Assembly: GCA_029339195.1 (NCBI GenBank)
Contig: JAPTJF010000009.1
Coordinates: forward strand, 248,001 to 312,000
Direction of reading: 5' to 3'
DNA: 64,000 nt
From: Micractinium sp. NFX-FRZ
Lineage: Eukaryota > Chlorophyta > Trebouxiophyceae > Chlorellales > Chlorellaceae
Part shown: one piece after another, positions 35,101-45,540 of the stretch
Numbering within the stretch: the first letter of the stretch is position 1
How the letters are laid out: each line of letters begins with the position of its first letter
Notes under the pieces: model-generated
Told to the model about the DNA's origin: nothing
Database searches by the model: none
Seen by the model: the letters and a program-made list of their open reading frames with translations, nothing else
Program-made: the position numbers and the translations under genes

Positions 35101-38100
35101 GCCAGCCACCTCCTTGCCGGGCCCACACTGGAGGCAGGTGGAGCTGCAAGCGGGGGCAGGGCATGGCACGGGGGGCAATGTGGTGTGTGGATGAGCAACC
35201 ACAAGCAGCGAGGGCCAAGCGGGCGCGGCTGCGCACAGCCCTTGGGAGACAAAGAAGATGGCCTGCCTGGCTGGCTGGCTGGCGGGGAAGGGGCAGTAAG
35301 CCACCCACAGGAGGGTGCGGCAGGTTCAGCCGCACATGGCAGGGCGCCCCCCTCCCTGTCACTTTCAACCGACCTGGTGCTTGTGAAGGGGCGGTAGGAG
35401 ATGGCCACACCGCCCGAGAGGACCGTGCTGCAGCTGTCGCACCCAGTGCGGCCGGCATTGACCTGGGTGCCGGCGGGGCAGGGGCGGCAGGCGCTCATGC
35501 CTGCAAGTGGGGGCAGCGAGGGAAGCCGCGTTAGTGTGCTGGCCCATGCTGCGCTGCTGCTGCTGCACAGGTTTGCACACTTCTGGGGCCGCCCTATGCA
35601 CACGCCACGGCAGCACAGCACCCCCTTTCCATGAGCAGGAGTGCAGGAGTGCCGCCCTGCTGGCAGGCGCAGCGCTCGCAGCATCCCCACACTGCCCCGC
35701 CCTGCCGGCTCACCCAGACGCGGGGCGTACGCATTGCCAGTGCATGCCTGGCACGTTGTGGGTGAGCTGAGGGGCGTGCGGGTCGTGTGCGTTTCGTCCC
35801 AGTAAGACACCTCGCCAACGGCGCAGCGGTCGATCTCGGAGCGGGCAACCACTCCACCGCCAGTCTTCTCCTTGTAGCCTGCACACGCAACAGAAGTGAG
35901 CGGTGGGTGGGCGAGGCATCATTCATGCGCAGTTGTAACAGAGGCTGTGAACGCTTCTGGCTGGGCAGCAAGGCAGGATGAGGGGAAGGGAGGAGGGGGG
36001 CAGGCCGGTGCGCCGTTTGGAAACGGCGATGTGCTGCGTCCCCAGGCAACGGCGGCCGCTGGGGCAGCCCAGCTCACCCCAGCCCACTTGGCACTCTGTG
36101 CCAGGCCAAGCTTGCCTTACAACACCACCGCCGCCGCACCTACCTGCTGGAATCTTGGCGCAGTCGTTGTTAGAGGGGCTGGCCTCGCCAGAGCGGAACG
36201 TGCCCGCGTCACACGCCTCGCAGGTGTAGTAGGTGGCAAGGCCCACCTTCTTGGCAGTCTGGCCGGCGGTGCTGCAGGCAGGCGGGGCGGGGAGGTGGTG
36301 AGGCAGGTGGAGGTCAGGTTAGAGGCGGGGTGATGCAGAGGAGCAGGGTGGCCAGAGGAGCAGGGTGGCCAGAGGAGCAGGACGACGCCAGGGGGTCCAG
36401 AAGACGACGGAAACTCGAGAGGAGCAAAGGTTTCAGACACTAGTTACGCGGCTGGGCGGAGAGCTGAAGAGAGCTTGCCCAGCGGCCGCTTTGGCACGCA
36501 TGCTTGCGCGCCAGCCGGGCCGGCAATCAAAGCAGCGGGTGTACTCACCAGGCCTTGCACTCTGTGGCTTTGGCCGCAGGGGCGGTGGCGCCGCTTGAGG
36601 TGACGGCAATGTAGCCGAGGGGGCAGTACAGGCACTTCTGGGCACCAACCCCAGAGTTTTGCTCAGCTGCAGCAGGGGCGGGGGCAGCGGCGGGGAGGCG
36701 GGCGGTGAGTGTGCCAGTGCCAGTGGTTGAGGTGGCGCTGCTGGCTGGCGCCCGCCTGGCAGGCACCTGCGCTTGCACCTCAGCCAGCAGCACGGCATGC
36801 AGCCAGGCAGGGTGTGCCTGAGCAGATGGCGGCACGCCCAAAAACGTGCATGCATACACGCCCCCCCTGAGCTCGCTGGCTGTGGCAGGCGCAAAGTTGC
36901 AGCGGTTTGAGGTGCCACAGTCTTACCCATGCCATAGTCCGGTGAGTACTCTCCGATGGGGCAGTCCGAGCAGGAGGTGGCCCCCGCAGCAGAGTACGTC
37001 CCGGGATCGCTGCACACACACACACACAGTCAAGGGGCGGGCAGGGGCAGGGGCAGTCAGCGCCTGCGTGTGTGGCATGCTGGTCCAGGGCAGAGCAGGC
37101 GCAGTGCTGGGGTGGGGTGGGGCAGGGGCTGAGCATGCAGCAGCAGTGGGGCTCGCCGGGCCAGGCGGGGCCGGCCCACGAGCGGCATGCATGAGGTGTT
37201 GGTGCAAAGAAATGTGGAGGAAGAGATGAAAGGAGGAACAGGGGCTCACCAGGACACGCAGGAGCCATCGCCGCCTGCCACGTTGCGCTTGGTGCCGGCG
37301 GGGCACAGCTCGCACGCGCCTGTCGAAGGGTTGTACTCCTGGCCTGCACCAACCACGCATGCACCGCAGCGGGAGCAGACGCGTGAGAGCGGGGGGCTGC
37401 TGCCGCATGCACACGCACGCAGGACACACTGAGCAGCAGGGGCAGCCGCCGAGGCAGGAGGAGCGAGAGGCGGCCGCTGCTTTACTCGACACTCGCTCCT
37501 CCGTGGCTGCTTCGCTCCGCTTGGCTCTGCATCACACCCCTCTTTATCTCTGCCCTCCTCCCGCTGTGCACTGCTGCGCCCCGCTCACGCTGTGCCCTGC
37601 TGCGCCCCGCTCACCGTTGGTGCAAACCTCGTTGTAGTAAGGCACGCTGCAGGTCTCGGAGCCGGCAGTGGAGGTCCAGGTTACGAGGTCGCAGGCAATG
37701 CAGGTCGAGGCGGTGGAAGCGGACTGGCCAAGGTAGGGGCCCCTGGTGCCTGCAGGCAGGCGGGAGAGCAGATGGGGGGCATGCGGGGGTGTTCGTGTGC
37801 GGGCAATGGGCAGGGGATTCTTAGTGAACAAATGTGACTGGCAATCCCCAGGTTACAACAACATGCATGGCTGAGCGCAACCCGCCAGGTGCTTTCATGA
37901 GCCCTGCCGGGTGCCGGGCGGCTTTAGGCAACACTGGGCGTGGGGGCCGGGCGGCGGGCTCTCACCGGCGGCGCATGGCGTGGGGGCGCTGACGCCCGCT
38001 CCGCACGTGTAACCCACGGGGCTGCAGCACAGCAGGGCGGCCAACAGCGGTCAATCAGGGTCAGCGCGGGCTGTACGGTGCATTGGGTCAGCTGTGCTCC

Positions 38101-41100
38101 TTGCTGGCCCCACCTGCCTGCCTGGCCAACGCCGGCAGGCCCACACCACTGCTGAACTGCTTCACAGACAGACAGTACCCCACGACAGTTGGAGAGCTGG
38201 CAGGCAAACCGGCAGGCCTGCGGTAGCGCCTGCCCCAACACACACAGGTTCCATAGCTGCAAGGCAGCCCTGCCAGCGTGGCTCGCAACAGACCACCACC
38301 AACCAGCTCACCAGGGGATGCAGTAGTCACTTGTTGCTGCGGGGTCATAAGTGCCGGCGGGGCAGCTTGCGGCAGAGACCGGAGCCAAAGCCACCTGCCC
38401 GCCAGTCACCTGCGCCGTACCGTTGCACGTCTGCACAGGCAGGCATGAGGAGGGACGCATGGCGGAAACAGTAGTGAGCAGCAGTCTGGGGCAGCAGGGC
38501 GCGGCGTGGCGGAGCACAGCTGTGCACCCAATCTTGTGGGCAGGTGCATGCAGACTGACAGCCAGGGCAGGTGGAGGAGTCAGGCCCAGGAAGAGGAGGA
38601 GCGGGCAGTGGGTGCGCCATGGCAGAAGGAGGAGCAGGCATTGGCACGACAGAGCCTGACAAAGAGCAGGCATGCGCCACGCACCGCGCCTGACAACTCA
38701 ATGGTTGCCGCCTTGGTCACGTCAGTGGTCACCCCCCAATAGTTGATGGACAAAGTGTCGGTTGAGGCAGAATCCAGAGTGATCATAGTGGAGCTGCAGG
38801 AGGGCAGGGCAGGGCCGGGGGGCGGCAGGGGAGGGCAGGTGGTGGGCGAAGCGGTCGGTGCAGCAGAGGCATGGAGGCAGCGGCAGCGTTGCAAGCGCTT
38901 CCAGCCTTGCCTGCCCTCCTTCGTACCCACGGCCGCTGCCCCTGCTGCTGTTGCTGCTACTACGAGAGTAGCAGTGGTGATGTTGCGCTCTGGCAGGTGC
39001 CAGAAACAGGAGTCCAGGAACCAAGGCCGGTGGGCGGCGGAGCTAAGGCAGGCAGCCGGGAGCAGGGGCAGGCAGCCGGGCTGCAGCGCGCTCACGTGGC
39101 ACTGGAGGAGATGAGGCGGGTGGCAATCTTGCCGGGGGCCACATAGTATGCATTGGTGATCTTCAGGCTGTTGTAAGTGTAACCGCTGGCGCTGGGCTCG
39201 GAGCAGGTGGTGTCGCCGATGGGGGAGAGGGTCACTGCGGGGCGAGCGGGTGGGCGGGTTGAGGCAGGCGGGCAGGTGAGGCAAGCGCCGGAATCCAGAG
39301 TAGTTGCTAGCGCATTGACCTCTTTTAGTTGCTCAGGGTTTCGAAGCGAGCAAGCCAGCCAGCAGCCAGGCAGGCAGTTGGCCGGCACGCCAGCAGGTGT
39401 TGTGTGCAGGGCATGCTCACCCACGCATGCCGCGCTGACATAGACGGAGATGAGGGTGTCCTGGGCTGACCCCATGCTGCAGTTCGTGAAGAGGGAGGGC
39501 GCGGTGGCGCCGGTGGCGAGGTCGGTGCAGGTCTTGAGGGAACCCACGGTCCCAGCGGTCACCTTCAGCACGTGGTAGCCTGCAGGGGCGACAGTGAGCA
39601 AGTGCTGAGTGCGAGTCAGCTGCAGCTTGCACAGCAAACGCGATGCAAGCCTGGTAGCAATGCGCAGGGGGCAGACAGCGGGAGCAGGCAGCAGAGAGCG
39701 AGGCCAGCAAGAGGCCTGCATGCCTGCTGCCTGCCTGCTGTTTTCCCTGCCTGGCAACTTGCCTGCGGATGGTGTGTAAACGCCGGCACCGGGGCAGGTG
39801 GTGGCGCCGTCCTTGCCGAAAGCACACTTGCCGATCCCGTTTTCGCACACCATGCACATCGTCATGCCGGGCCAGCGGGCATACGAGTTGGCGGGGCTGC
39901 GGAAGGCGGGGAGGCACGGCAGGGGAGCGGAGCAGGCAGGCCATGTCAGCAGCGCAGGCCATGCCAGGGGGTGGGGAAAGGCGGCACGGCACCTATGTGC
40001 GGCCAGCTGCGACTAGTGCACCACACTAAGGAGCACTGGACTTGGTAGGCAGGCAGCGGGCTGGGCTAGATTTGACAGCAGGCAGTCCAGAGGGCTGGCA
40101 GGGTGGCACTTGGGCTCACCAGGGGTCACAAGAGCCCTGCCCAGCGTCCTGCTGGTATGTGCCGGCATCGCAGGGCAGGCACACCGAGTTGCCTGCACAT
40201 GAGGAGGCGGAGAGGAAGGGTCGGAGGCAGGCGGCTGCGTGGCCAGCCAGGCAGGGCAGGAGGCAGCACACAGGCAGGCGGGCAGGGTGCAGGTGGGTGC
40301 AAGGAGCGCAGCGCTGGCGCTCTGGAGGGGTGCCTGCAGCGCGCTGCCCGCCGCCTGCTGCTCAAGCGGAGCACTCACCTCCAGCCGCGTAGCTGCCTGC
40401 GATACAGTTCGTGCATGCGCTGGCTGCCACAGCGCCCACAGAGCCCTGCTCTTTGCCCTGGGTGCACTCAGAGCACGTAGTGCCAAGGTCGGAGTAGGTG
40501 CCTGCGAAAGCAGAGGGTGGGGTGGGGTACAGGGCAGGCAGGCAATGGGGGGTGAGGGGCAGGGCAGGCAGGCATTGAGGGGTGAGGGGCATGGCAGGGC
40601 ATGCGGGTGCAACGTGGCGGCGCGCGGTGGTGCGGCACTGCGCACCGCCCGCAGAGCTGCCGAGAGGTTTGAGCGCATGCAGTGGCCCAGCACAACAGCA
40701 GAGTGCTTCAGCCACGCTTCCGAGCCGCTGCCCAGGACATGAGGCCACAATGGTAGGCGTGAGCTCACCGGCACGGCACAGGGCGCAGGCGGTGCCGCTG
40801 GTCACGGTGAAGGGCCTCCTGCCCGTGCTGCACGTGTTTGCCCCGGTCACACACTCAGCGCCAGTGAGGCTCGTGCCGCAGGTCGCCACCGCCCAGTTGT
40901 GGCTGGGGTAGGCTGCCAAGGTGTTCCTCTGCAGAGGCGCGGGGGCACAGCAGGCACTCAGCAGCTGAACCTGGGGGCAGCACAAGCGAGCAGGGCATAG
41001 GGCGTGCAGCGCGAGTGGCGGCTGAGGGCGCCGCCACCCCCTCGTCGCTGGCCGGCCGCGGTGCTGGCACGGCGCAGCACGCCTCCACCCGCTGCCAGGC

Positions 41101-41982
41101 TGGCCCGCCCACCGCCCAGCTTGGTGCATGCTCTCCCCGTCCCTCCCCCTCTCACCTCGGTGATGGCATACTTGTAAGTGCAAGTGCCCTCAGTCACCGT
41201 GAGCGCGCCGACGGTGCCCCAATTCAGCGTCAGCGTGCGCTCCTGCGAGGCCCCGCTGTTGTACACGTGGCGCTCCATGGCCTGCTCAATGGCAGCCTCC
41301 ACTGTCCCCTGGGCTGCACCTCCGTTATACTCGGTGGGCGTGGAGGCGCTGGTGGGGCAGAGCTGGTAGCGGCGGTGTGCGGGGGCCGCTCCAAATGTGC
41401 CGGGGCCGTCCCATATGGCCGGGACATACACGCGGTCGGTGGGCGCCAGCAGGGAGTCGATTTGGAGTTTGCACGAGCCGTCGTTGATCTTCACGCGGAA
41501 GCTGGGCAGGCACAGCGCCTGCGGGTTGCTGGCGCAGGTGCCGCCGCCTGTCACTGTGACTAGGTCCAACCTGATGTTACCTGCGGGCTCGGGCCAGGAC
41601 AAGCGGCGGCGACGCCAGCAGGGCGCACGTGAGCGCGTTGGGTGCTGTGCCGGCAGGCTGCGGGCCAGGCTGCTAGCATGTGCACTGGGGCGCCCGGGGC
41701 GCTGCCACAGGGCAGGGGCCTAGCAGCAGGCGTGAGCCGGCTGCAGCGGTGGCAACTTCGCCGCCGCGAGGTGAGAGCGGCGGCGGCAAGCGACCGGTCG
41801 GGAGGGTGGTGCCAGGCTGCCTGCACTTCGGCGCGCCTCCCGCTGCCTGCAATGGCCTCGGCTGAATCTCGAACTCCATTCTCACCTGCTGTGCACTGCG
41901 CCTGGGTGCCCGCCACTGCGGCAAATAGGAGCGCCGCTACCAGGGCCAGCCGCAGCGGCGATGAGGCCTGGTTCCGGCCCAT
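32186..41982 (-). CDS. Secreted cysteine-rich repeat protein, 27 exons (gene B)
   Basis: Exons: 41982..41886, 41580..41156, 40928..40769, 40501..40379, 40192..40120, 39896..39763, 39579..39421, 39234..39096, 38793..38685, 38430..38312, 38021..37966, 37749..37615, 37343..37250, 37009..36927, 36666..36549, 36271..36144, 35878..35714, 35500..35374, 35143..35075, 34833..34755, 34485..34289, 34106..34010, 33707..33607, 33316..33230, 32878..32813, 32604..32554, 32282..32186; 1095 aa. A signal peptide (PLRLALVAALLFAAVAGTQA) is followed by an N-terminal domain (residues about 33-175) shared with gene C (GTVEAAIEQAM against GTVLTAIEDAI), a first set of CxxC modules, a low-Cys domain (residues about 338-475), and a long C-terminal run of CxxC modules of the ephrin-receptor-like type. 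It ends in GTTTRGLSGQSLC then RPQARRRLL, matching A and C. No transmembrane helix or GPI signal was seen. One intron (after 39763) has a GC donor, and nine introns split a TG|C cysteine codon. The exon 3 acceptor could alternatively lie upstream, in frame. Likely extracellular; function unknown. Confidence 0.87.
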
Positions 41983-42135
41983 CGCTGCTCCAGCCCCTGC
42001 AGCAGGTGCACAAGAGCTTCAGTGTCTGTTTTAGGCCGCCTGGCCGGGAGGGCCGCGCCCCGCAGAGACGGCACATGGCCAGCGGACTGGCCGTCCCTTC
42101 ACACCTCGCTTGTCTTTGCTCTTTCAGACTAGCTG

Positions 42136-42876
42136 CTACGGACGGCCGCCATGGCCCTCGGAAACCAAGTGGGAGGGGGGTGGCCGGCGAGAGGGGTCTC
42201 GAGGGACGGGTGAAGCGAGCTCCGGTGCAAGACACGAGACAGCAGGGTCGTGAGGCAGCGCGCAACCAGCTGCCAACGGCGTGTCCTCTTTTTCGCGCGG
42301 CCACGCAGGAAACGGACTAGTATCGATAGTACGAGGAGGTGGGGTGTCCCGCCGACGCTGGGCGTCCCTACGGCTTAGAGACTTCGATGCAGACTTCACA
42401 CGGAGCTTACAAACTGCGTATGTGCTGCTCTCAGGCCCCAGATCGAGTTCGGCCTCGTTCGCACGGCTTGCCTTCTTCCGACTTGTTTGAAAAGCGCCGC
42501 AGCTGGCTGCCCCGTTGGGTTTCTTGCCCGCCGTGGAGCCAGGGAAGGTATATTGTGACAAAAGGGCATTTGGGGGATGGCCGCTTGAGCGGTGCGGGAG
42601 GGAGAGTGTTGGTGAAGGACAGCGTGGTACCACCGTCAAGGACAGGGCAAGGAACCCCCCGCCTGCTCCTTGCCCCTCCCATGTGCTGCACAGAGGAGCA
42701 ACAAGGGACGTCAGGCGTACGGCTGCCTCCTTTGCGTTTCCACTCAGCCGCACTGACATCCTGCTGGATGGCATGCCTGCAATACAGCACTCAGGCAGCC
42801 ACCGCTGCCGCCGCGCGTCCCCGCCTGCTTTCCCACCTTGCCTGCACGCATACATTCCAGCACAGCGCTCAGCCAA
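42136..42876 (-). CDS. Unrecognised 246-codon open frame upstream of gene B (doubtful)
   Basis: A minus-strand frame without introns covers an AT-richer stretch in the presumed promoter region of gene B. The central part (for example GPESSTYAVCKLRVKSASKS) is less repetitive than most chance frames here. No domain was recognised. It may be a fragment of a dispersed repeat or a chance frame. Confidence 0.15.
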   Translation of the reverse strand: MAERCAGMYACRQGGKAGGDARRQRWLPECCIAGMPSSRMSVRLSGNAKEAAVRLTSLVAPLCSTWEGQGAGGGFLALSLTVVPRCPSPTLSLPHRSSGHPPNALLSQYTFPGSTAGKKPNGAASCGAFQTSRKKASRANEAELDLGPESSTYAVCKLRVKSASKSLSRRDAQRRRDTPPPRTIDTSPFPAWPREKEDTPLAAGCALPHDPAVSCLAPELASPVPRDPSRRPPPSHLVSEGHGGRP

Positions 42877-43912
42877 CCTCTTGAGTTAGGCCGCACGACT
42901 AGCACCTGATACCACACTGAGTACACGGGCTTTGGCGGGGCACGCCGCTGTTCAGGCAAGGTGGCTAGGGCAGGCCCTGAAGTGCGCTACCCTGGAGCTC
43001 CAGCGAAGCCCCCCGGAGCGTGCCGCCAGCCGCAGCAAACGTATACTGTGCAGGGGCAAGCATTACAAGGGTCCAAACTCATCTGCATGCGATGATGCAT
43101 CCTGAAACAACGACAAACCGACTGGCTGACACCAGCATGTGCCAGCCTGCAGCAGCCGTTGTGGTGGGCGCCGGACGGGCACTGCAGGGCAGCAATGGCA
43201 GTGTGGCCTTGGCCTTGCAGGATTTATGGCCCATCCACGTGCACACACTAAAGGCCGAACCATGCACTGTATCAGCGCGATTGGTTTTGTGAGCGGACTG
43301 ACTGAGAGATAGGCTTTGCAAGGTGGGGCCGCCAGCTGCTTCCAGGACCAAGGCGCCAGCGTGGCGGCCTGCGACAGGCGCGGCGCAGGCAGTGGCCTGC
43401 CTGCAAGTGGTCCGCGAGTTTCGGTGTACATCTTGTTGCGGTGTACCTCTTCCCTCGCGCGGCGTTGCTGGAGCGCGTGCAAAAGTTCACGGGAGTCCAG
43501 ATGCAGCCACCAGGCGTGCAGCGAACAGCACAACACGTGCCATAGCTGCGTATAACGAGTTCAGTATCCAAGGCCAGGCGGCGGCGGCGGCAGGCAGTGG
43601 CGACGGCGACAGGCGGCGGCGGCAGGCTCACGTGGCGGCGGCGCCAGGCAGAGGGCGGTGGCAGCAGCAGCAGCAGCACATTTGAGACGCCCGGGCTTGT
43701 GCGTGGCGGCATGTCTGGACACTGCTGGGTGGGGTTGACAGGTGCGGCGGTAAGGGAGGTGGGGTGAGCAGGGGCATGGTGCGAGGTGTGAACAGTTGAA
43801 TGAGCGGTGGCGCGTGTTGTCCTCTTGGCAGCTTCGCCGGCCCGGCCATGACGCTGCCTGCTTGCAGCAGTGGGGCAGGCCCAGCCCCGCTCAGCAGCAG
43901 ACCATGCTGGTG

Positions 43913-44200
43913 GTGCCGTGCCCACTGCGCTGCACCCTGCTGCCGGTGCCGAGCCCACTGCAATGCATCCTGCCGCCGGTGCCATACCCGCTGCCATGCA
44001 CCCCTGCTGCCGGTGGCATCGTCCCCGCTGCGCTGCACCCTGCTGCCGGTGCCGAGCCCATTTCAATGCACCCTGCTGCCGGTGCCGTGCCCGCTGCGCT
44101 GCACCCTGCTGCCGGTGCCGTGCCCGCTGCACTGCACCCTGCTGCCGGTGCCGTGCCCGCTGCACTGCACCCTGCTGCCGGTGCCGTGCCTGCTGCGATG
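43913..44200 (+). repeat. 33-bp minisatellite, about nine copies
   Basis: Tandem units of 33 bp (two of 34 and 36 bp) beginning GTGCCGTGCCCGCTGC and ending CCCTGCTGCCG. Later copies are almost identical; earlier ones have diverged. The 33-nt period keeps both strands open, giving an 11-residue repeat (HPAAGAVPAAL on the plus strand). Confidence 0.85.
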
Positions 44201-44789
44201 CACGAGCTCTCGCCTGTCGTTTGCATCGCAAAATACCCGCCCACCTCATCTGGCGGCTGCGCAGTCCCGCACTGTTTTTGGGCGCTCTCTGCCCTCGGTC
44301 CCTCCCGTGCCAGCCTCCCTCCAGTGTGTGTTTGGGTGACGCCCCGCTGGCGGCAGCCTCGTCAGTTGTGAAGGACACCCGCACACCCGCTCTTGCATGC
44401 ACAGCTCCTGTGCTACTGTATGTACCGCACTCTGGCTCGCACCACTCTGGCCGAGCCGCCCTGGGAGCAACCCCAGTGCTGCGTGAGCGGCCTGCGCCCT
44501 GCCCTGCACTCTCATCAGCGGAGCAGGCGGCACCTGCACCCAGAGTGGATACTGCCCCCATCGTCCCTGGCCTGCTGAGGGCTTGCGCTGCACAGGGTGC
44601 CTGCCACCTCACACAGGGGCCTACTCTTGTCACTCCAGCTTTCCACATCCAACAATCGATTGAGTAGTCCACCTCAGGATGCACCAGATCATGCGCAGGC
44701 GTGCCGCACCCGTTGCATCACCCAGACGTGAAGCACCCGTTTGAGGCTTCTCACAAACATTCACCTCGCTGCGTGTGCCTTGCTGCATG

Positions 44790-44870
44790 CATGCCGTAGT
44801 GCTGCTGCTGCCGCTGTCGCTGTCGCAGCCGCCGCCGCAGCCGCTGCCGCAGCCGCTGCTGACTATGCCA
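44790..44870 (+). repeat. GCC/CTG triplet-rich patch
   Basis: Interrupted GCTGCC, GCTGTC and GCCGCAG triplets; low-complexity sequence in the B-C spacer. Confidence 0.55.
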
Positions 44871-45508
44871 AGCCGGGGCATTGCGCGACCAAGAAGGCGC
44901 GGCAGAGCGGCCGCTGTTCGCCGCTGGGCGGTTGGGCAGGCAGGGCTGCTGTGCATGTGCTCTGCAGTACTAGTCGTTATCAGCAGCAGCTTTCTGGAAG
45001 GTACGCCGCCACTCCCCACCGCCACTCCCACCACCCCACATTGACTATGTTGGCAGCCAAAGCTTCTGTGCCCGCAGACTGACAGCCTGCAATGTGCGTG
45101 CGTGCGTGCGTGTCTGCCTGCCTGCCCTGCGCACTGCCTAGGCACCGATTGCATGCAAGGCCCCAGCAGCAGGCATCCAAGCAGGGGCATGAGGCGTACG
45201 TGCGTGCGCGTACGGGTGGCACAGCTTCAGCTAACTAGTATTGGAGGGTCCTGAGCCGGCCACAGTCTGTCAATGCAAGGGGCAGTGTGCACAAGCTGCG
45301 CACGGCATGCGCAGCGGCAGCTTGAGCTGAGATCCGGCGCTGCCCTGCGTTGCTGCTTGACCGCCCCGGCATCCATGGCGTTGGATTGGCAGCTCTGTGC
45401 CGCTGCTGTTAATCCTTTTGCACGCTAGCGTTTCATGCTGCCGAGCTCGACTCAGTTTGCATTGTGCTCGGCCGGGGGCCAGGTTATTCACCTCCAACAG
45501 GGCAAGTG

Positions 45509-45540
45509 AGAAGGCACTTGCAGCTCTGCAAGTGCCTTCT
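45509..45540. repeat. Perfect 15-bp inverted repeat with 2-nt centre
   Basis: The left arm AGAAGGCACTTGCAG (45509-45523) is exactly complementary to the right arm CTGCAAGTGCCTTCT (45526-45540), with only CT between them. It could extrude as a cruciform or form an RNA hairpin. Confidence 0.9.

Noticed and set aside
38088..38262. Possible extra exon of gene B between exons 38430..38312 and 38021..37966
   Set aside because: Gene C joins the equivalent exons directly (Cys codon TG|C then PVG), and the intervening frame has no CxxC module, so it is intronic.
43272..44684. 470-codon minus-strand open frame
   Set aside because: It is produced largely by the 33-bp minisatellite, whose period is a multiple of three. 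No domain or splice structure supports it.
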